A stretch of DNA of 32,899 nucleotides from JANOYY01 sp031418035 (GTDB lineage Bacteria > Actinomycetota > Acidimicrobiia > Acidimicrobiales > JANYDT01), in contig JANOWU010000036.1 of the NCBI GenBank assembly GCA_031418035.1, forward strand, positions 1 to 32,899, in the 5' to 3' direction. This document shows positions 30,475 to 32,899 of the stretch, one piece after another. The notes under the pieces were generated by a model that did no database searches, was not told the origin of the DNA, and worked only from the letters and a program-made list of their open reading frames with translations. A program made the position numbers and the translations under genes. Numbering within the stretch: the first letter of the stretch is position 1; every line of letters begins with the position of its first letter.

Positions 30475-31182
30475 TTACCGTTGTTGGAGAAGGCCGCGAG
30501 CGACGGCTTCCAGATCGTCGACCCACGACACGAAAAGGTCGTGACCGCGCTCGGGCGTTGATCCGCGCGGATCACCGAGGACGCCGTTGGCGCTCACCGC
30601 GGCAACACCGGATGTGCGCAGCCGCGCGTCCAAATCGCGCAAGTTCTCGACGTTGCCCGCTTCCGCCAACTCCATGCGTACGAGGTGAGGTGCCAGATGG
30701 AGCATCACCGATGTTTCGATACGACCGGCGTGGCTGTCGTTGGATGCCCCGACAACTCGTGGGGACCAGTGGAACGCACGGCGACCCTCGCCGGTAAGGA
30801 CTCGGCCGGCGGTGCGCAAAGCCTCGCCGTTTCCACCGTGGCCGTTGACAAAGAGGACGCCCCCGAAGTTGCCGCCGTTCGGTTGGGTTGCGCTGCGGCC
30901 AATCTCGATCAGGACGCTGGCGAGAACCTCGGTGCCGAGTGACAGGGTGCCGTCGAATCCGTGATGTTCGCCGCTCGCCCCGATCGCAACGGCCGGTGCG
31001 ATGGTGGCGACCGTCGCTCCGAGCCGTCGAAGCAACTCATCGGCGAGTCGCATCGCAATCACCGTGTCCGTGCCCAGTGGGAGATGCGGACCGTGCTGTT
31101 CGAGCGACCCCACCGGCACGACGAGGAGCACACCGGCCGGCACATCGTTCGTCGAGCGGTTGGCAAGGTAGGTGAGGCTCAT
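30475..31182 (-). CDS. mftE: MftE-type creatininase-family peptidase
   Basis: The 235-residue protein matches the creatininase fold with metal ligands Glu28, His30, Asp39, His115 and Glu156 in PVGSLEQHGPHLPLGTDT, FVNGHGGN and HAGRIETSVM. Blocks GASGEHHGFDGTLSLGTE and GVAAVSANGVLGDP resemble mycobacterial MftE, the enzyme that releases the C-terminal Val-Tyr-derived core during mycofactocin maturation. Other creatininase-family amidohydrolases remain possible. ATG 31182 overlaps the etfB stop by ATGA; the frame is open further up inside etfB, but those residues are out of family. No mftA, B, C, D or F gene is in the window. Confidence 0.8.
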   Translation of the reverse strand: MSLTYLANRSTNDVPAGVLLVVPVGSLEQHGPHLPLGTDTVIAMRLADELLRRLGATVATIAPAVAIGASGEHHGFDGTLSLGTEVLASVLIEIGRSATQPNGGNFGGVLFVNGHGGNGEALRTAGRVLTGEGRRAFHWSPRVVGASNDSHAGRIETSVMLHLAPHLVRMELAEAGNVENLRDLDARLRTSGVAAVSANGVLGDPRGSTPERGHDLFVSWVDDLEAVARGLLQQR

Positions 31183-32030
31183 GGGGCGTCGGGGAGTTCG
31201 TAACCCCAGTTCGCAAGTTGGGTGAGGATCTCGTCGGCGGCAGCTTCGGGATCGAGAACCAATTTGCGCGGCGGGGTGCGTTCGTTGAGGGCTCCGGTGA
31301 GGATCTCGACACGGCGTAGGGGTGACAACGACGTCGCCGGGCCGTCGAGGACACGAGCCGGAGGACGATACGGACCGGTACGAAGCGGCTCCGACTGGAG
31401 CGAGCTGACCGGCAGCGAAGGTCGCCACACCACGACGTTCTCCGACTTCGCTCGGAGGACGCCTTGGAGCGTCGCTCGGCGGACTCGCGCAGCAGCACCT
31501 TCCACCGAAATCACTGAAGGAAGATCGATCCGAAGCTTTTCCCGACGTCCGCCGTCGAGCCTTCGCTCGGCAAGGAGCGTGGAATCGGAGTCGAGGGACA
31601 CGCTGACAAGTCCGCATGCATCGTCGAAACCTAGAGCCTCAGCGAGGAAAACGGGGACTGAACCACTTCCCCGATCGGCGCTCCAGTCGCCACAGAGTAC
31701 GAGTTCAATGGTATGTGTGCCTATTGACCCGACGTACTGGGCGATGGCGGCTGCGACAGCGTCGCTGGGCAGGGCGTCGGGGGAGTCGATTCGCGTTGCC
31801 GCAGTGGCGCCAAGAGCAAGCGCTTCGCGTAGTGCGACATCGGACTCCGCACCGCCAACAGTAAGTGCACAAACAGTTGTGTTTCGGCGAGCACCAAGGT
31901 CCAACGCAAGTTCCAGCGCGGCCTGGTCCGCAGCAGACACACCTGACCACCTGGCGTCGGTCTGCGTTTCGCCCGTGAGCGGATCGACCTCCGGGCGAAG
32001 GGCGACCCATTTCAGACAAACAAGGATCAT
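31179..32030 (-). CDS. etfB: Electron transfer flavoprotein beta subunit
   Basis: The 283-residue protein begins MILVCLKWVALRPEVDP, the usual EtfB/FixA start. Residues 154-175 (AERRLDGG, then E, then IDLPSVIS) match the ETF beta signature, which includes the AMP/FAD-site loop. EtfB normally forms a dimer with EtfA, which carries the FAD used to pass electrons to ETF-quinone oxidoreductase. No etfA follows; mftE does, by ATGA overlap. A FixX-like ferredoxin gene lies 9 nt upstream. The C-terminal half has diverged from housekeeping EtfB, consistent with a special-purpose ETF. From memory, unverified, such ETFs accompany some mycofactocin loci. Confidence 0.88.
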   Translation of the reverse strand: MILVCLKWVALRPEVDPLTGETQTDARWSGVSAADQAALELALDLGARRNTTVCALTVGGAESDVALREALALGATAATRIDSPDALPSDAVAAAIAQYVGSIGTHTIELVLCGDWSADRGSGSVPVFLAEALGFDDACGLVSVSLDSDSTLLAERRLDGGRREKLRIDLPSVISVEGAAARVRRATLQGVLRAKSENVVVWRPSLPVSSLQSEPLRTGPYRPPARVLDGPATSLSPLRRVEILTGALNERTPPRKLVLDPEAAADEILTQLANWGYELPDAP

Positions 32031-32039
32031 TGGGACCGT

Positions 32040-32333
32040 TTACCCGTGTTTAAAGACTACGCCGTGGCCACCTTCGGGATAGCTCCACGAGATTGCGCCG
32101 TCTTTATTGCAAATCATGTAACACGTGCCGCACTCGAAGCACTGCTCGTAGTTGAACAAGATGCCGCCGTCGTTGGTCGGGACGAAGAGCTTGGCCGGGC
32201 ACGCGATGACGCAGGCCTGGGTGGTACAGCTTCGGCATACGTCGGCATCCACCACGATGTGCGCAGTGTGGGAGATCCGGAAATCAACGGTCTCCATACG
32301 ATCGTCGAAACTGATTTGTGCGCTGCGAACCAC
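32040..32333 (-). CDS. FixX-like ferredoxin with two cysteine clusters
   Basis: The 97-residue protein resembles FixX, the ferredoxin-like partner of the ETF-quinone oxidoreductase FixC. Cys33, Cys36, Cys41 and Cys45 (CRSCTTQACVIACP) and Cys65, Cys68, Cys71 and Cys75 (CFECGTCYMIC) give two four-Cys sets; classical FixX keeps mainly the second. YPEGGHGVVFKHG ends the protein as in FixX. GTG 32333 is supported by TAAGGT exactly 6 nt upstream; an internal ATG at 32297 is the alternative. It heads the etfB-mftE operon. Confidence 0.85.
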   Translation of the reverse strand: MVRSAQISFDDRMETVDFRISHTAHIVVDADVCRSCTTQACVIACPAKLFVPTNDGGILFNYEQCFECGTCYMICNKDGAISWSYPEGGHGVVFKHG

Positions 32334-32339
32334 AACTGC

Positions 32340-32345
32340 ACCTTA
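32340..32345 (-). promoter_or_regulatory. Putative -10 element of the ferredoxin-etfB-mftE operon
   Basis: On the minus strand this reads TAAGGT, exactly 6 nt before the GTG at 32333. A TTCCGG 17 bp further upstream is a weak -35 candidate. Confidence 0.5.
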
Positions 32346-32394
32346 GTGTCCGCGACCACCTACCGGAAAGTCTCAGGCGTGTGGACTGGTTCGG

Positions 32395-32400
32395 TAGGGT
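32395..32400 (+). promoter_or_regulatory. Putative -10 element of the dienelactone hydrolase gene
   Basis: TAGGGT ends 7 nt before the ATG at 32408. The 74-bp gap to the ferredoxin gene thus holds two divergent leaderless-type promoters. Confidence 0.5.
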
Positions 32401-32407
32401 TGCTCCC

Positions 32408-32899
32408 ATGGGATCCAACATCGCGATGCGCATGTCCGACGGCTTTGAGCTGAGCTGTTACCTGGCCACGCCGGCGGGACCACCGAAAGGGGCGATCGTC
32501 GTCGTGCAGGAGATCTTCGGTGTGAACAGCCATATCCGTTCCGTCGCCGACGGCTACGCGTCGCACGGGTACCTTGCCGTTGCGCCCGCGCTCTTCGATC
32601 GCCTCGAAACGGGAGTCGAACTCGGCTACACGACCGACGACATCGCGGTCGGCATCGACCTCGCACGCGGCCGTACCGACTTCACCCGGGCGGTCGCCGA
32701 TGTTGGAGATGTTGCAACTTCGATCCGTACGAAACTTGGTGGGCTCAACGCCTCGGGTACCAAGGTGGGCTGCGTCGGGTATTGCTGGGGTGGCGTCGTC
32801 GTGACGGGTGTCGGTTTTGCAACTCCACCGACCGTCGATGCCTCGGTGAGCTACTACGGCACGGGCACCGTGAACTTCGCGGATCGACAGCCGACGGCG
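32408..32899 (+). CDS. Dienelactone hydrolase family protein, N-terminal part (cut by window edge)
   Basis: The first 164 codons are present and the frame is open to the edge. Cys126 in GYCWGG is the nucleophile of the dienelactone hydrolase family, and Glu35 in VQEIFGVN is the residue that interacts with it. The Asp and His of the triad lie beyond the edge. Family members hydrolyse dienelactones in aromatic degradation, although many have other ester substrates. About 80 residues are missing compared with the usual 235-250. Confidence 0.92.
   Translation, partial: MGSNIAMRMSDGFELSCYLATPAGPPKGAIVVVQEIFGVNSHIRSVADGYASHGYLAVAPALFDRLETGVELGYTTDDIAVGIDLARGRTDFTRAVADVGDVATSIRTKLGGLNASGTKVGCVGYCWGGVVVTGVGFATPPTVDASVSYYGTGTVNFADRQPTA

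Noticed and set aside
31183..31617. N-terminal extension of MftE into etfB
   Set aside because: It overlaps the well-supported etfB frame; the ATGA overlap and family alignment place the start at 31182.
1..32899. tRNA, rRNA, insertion sequence, prophage or restriction/defence genes
   Set aside because: Every stretch over about 200 bp is explained by a recognised gene, and no transposase, integrase or RNA gene signature was seen on either strand.

Overview
The window is a gene-dense, GC-rich stretch of bacterial chromosome with no mobile elements, tRNA, rRNA or CRISPR array. The gene families point to an actinobacterium: a DUF3499 zinc protein, a TB7.3-like free biotin carrier, a SufR-like Fe-S repressor, a class E sortase, a DUF5317 membrane protein, a MftE-type creatininase and an actinobacterial-type heme A synthase. 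Together with a complete System I (ccm) cytochrome c maturation operon, which is not the usual actinobacterial system, I infer a member of the Acidimicrobiia (Ilumatobacter-like). That placement is inference from gene content only. Many genes have a TANNNT -10 hexamer 6 to 9 nt before the start codon, so leaderless or nearly leaderless transcription seems common.

Layout. 1-403: start of a Kup potassium transporter (minus, cut by the window edge). 442-2503: the Fe-S carrier ATPase Mrp diverges from a SufR-like regulator; the two share one -10 element. 2552-6295: ABC ATPase plus a large FtsX/MacB permease. 6365-9502: DUF3499 protein, rhomboid protease, heme A synthase and a coupled sulfite-oxidase-like molybdoenzyme. 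9656-11594: a CBS-less GMP-reductase-like enzyme and an enoyl-CoA hydratase. 11641-18399 (minus): ccmA-B-C-D-E-F-G-H-I in one tightly overlapping operon, with seven HDTGP repeats at the CcmA C-terminus. 18590-25715: SRPBCC protein, arylsulfatase, methyltransferase, serine esterase and a double-domain CaiB/BaiF CoA transferase. 25802-28854: DUF4262 protein, DHH phosphoesterase and sortase. 28866-30470: biotin carrier protein, DUF5317 protein and a small membrane protein, with a striking nested dyad repeat between the first two. 30475-32333 (minus): FixX-like ferredoxin, EtfB and MftE in one operon. 32408-end: start of a dienelactone hydrolase.

How the parts connect. Heme A synthase plus the ccm operon supply heme cofactors to respiratory oxidases and c-type cytochromes. 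Mrp and SufR form an Fe-S homeostasis pair. The ferredoxin/EtfB/MftE operon suggests a mycofactocin-linked electron-transfer branch whose EtfA and other mycofactocin genes would have to lie elsewhere. The strongest leads for new biology are the dyad array at 29101-29179, the ferredoxin-EtfB-MftE operon, the CcmA repeat tail that runs into the ccmB start, and the SufR/Mrp shared promoter.
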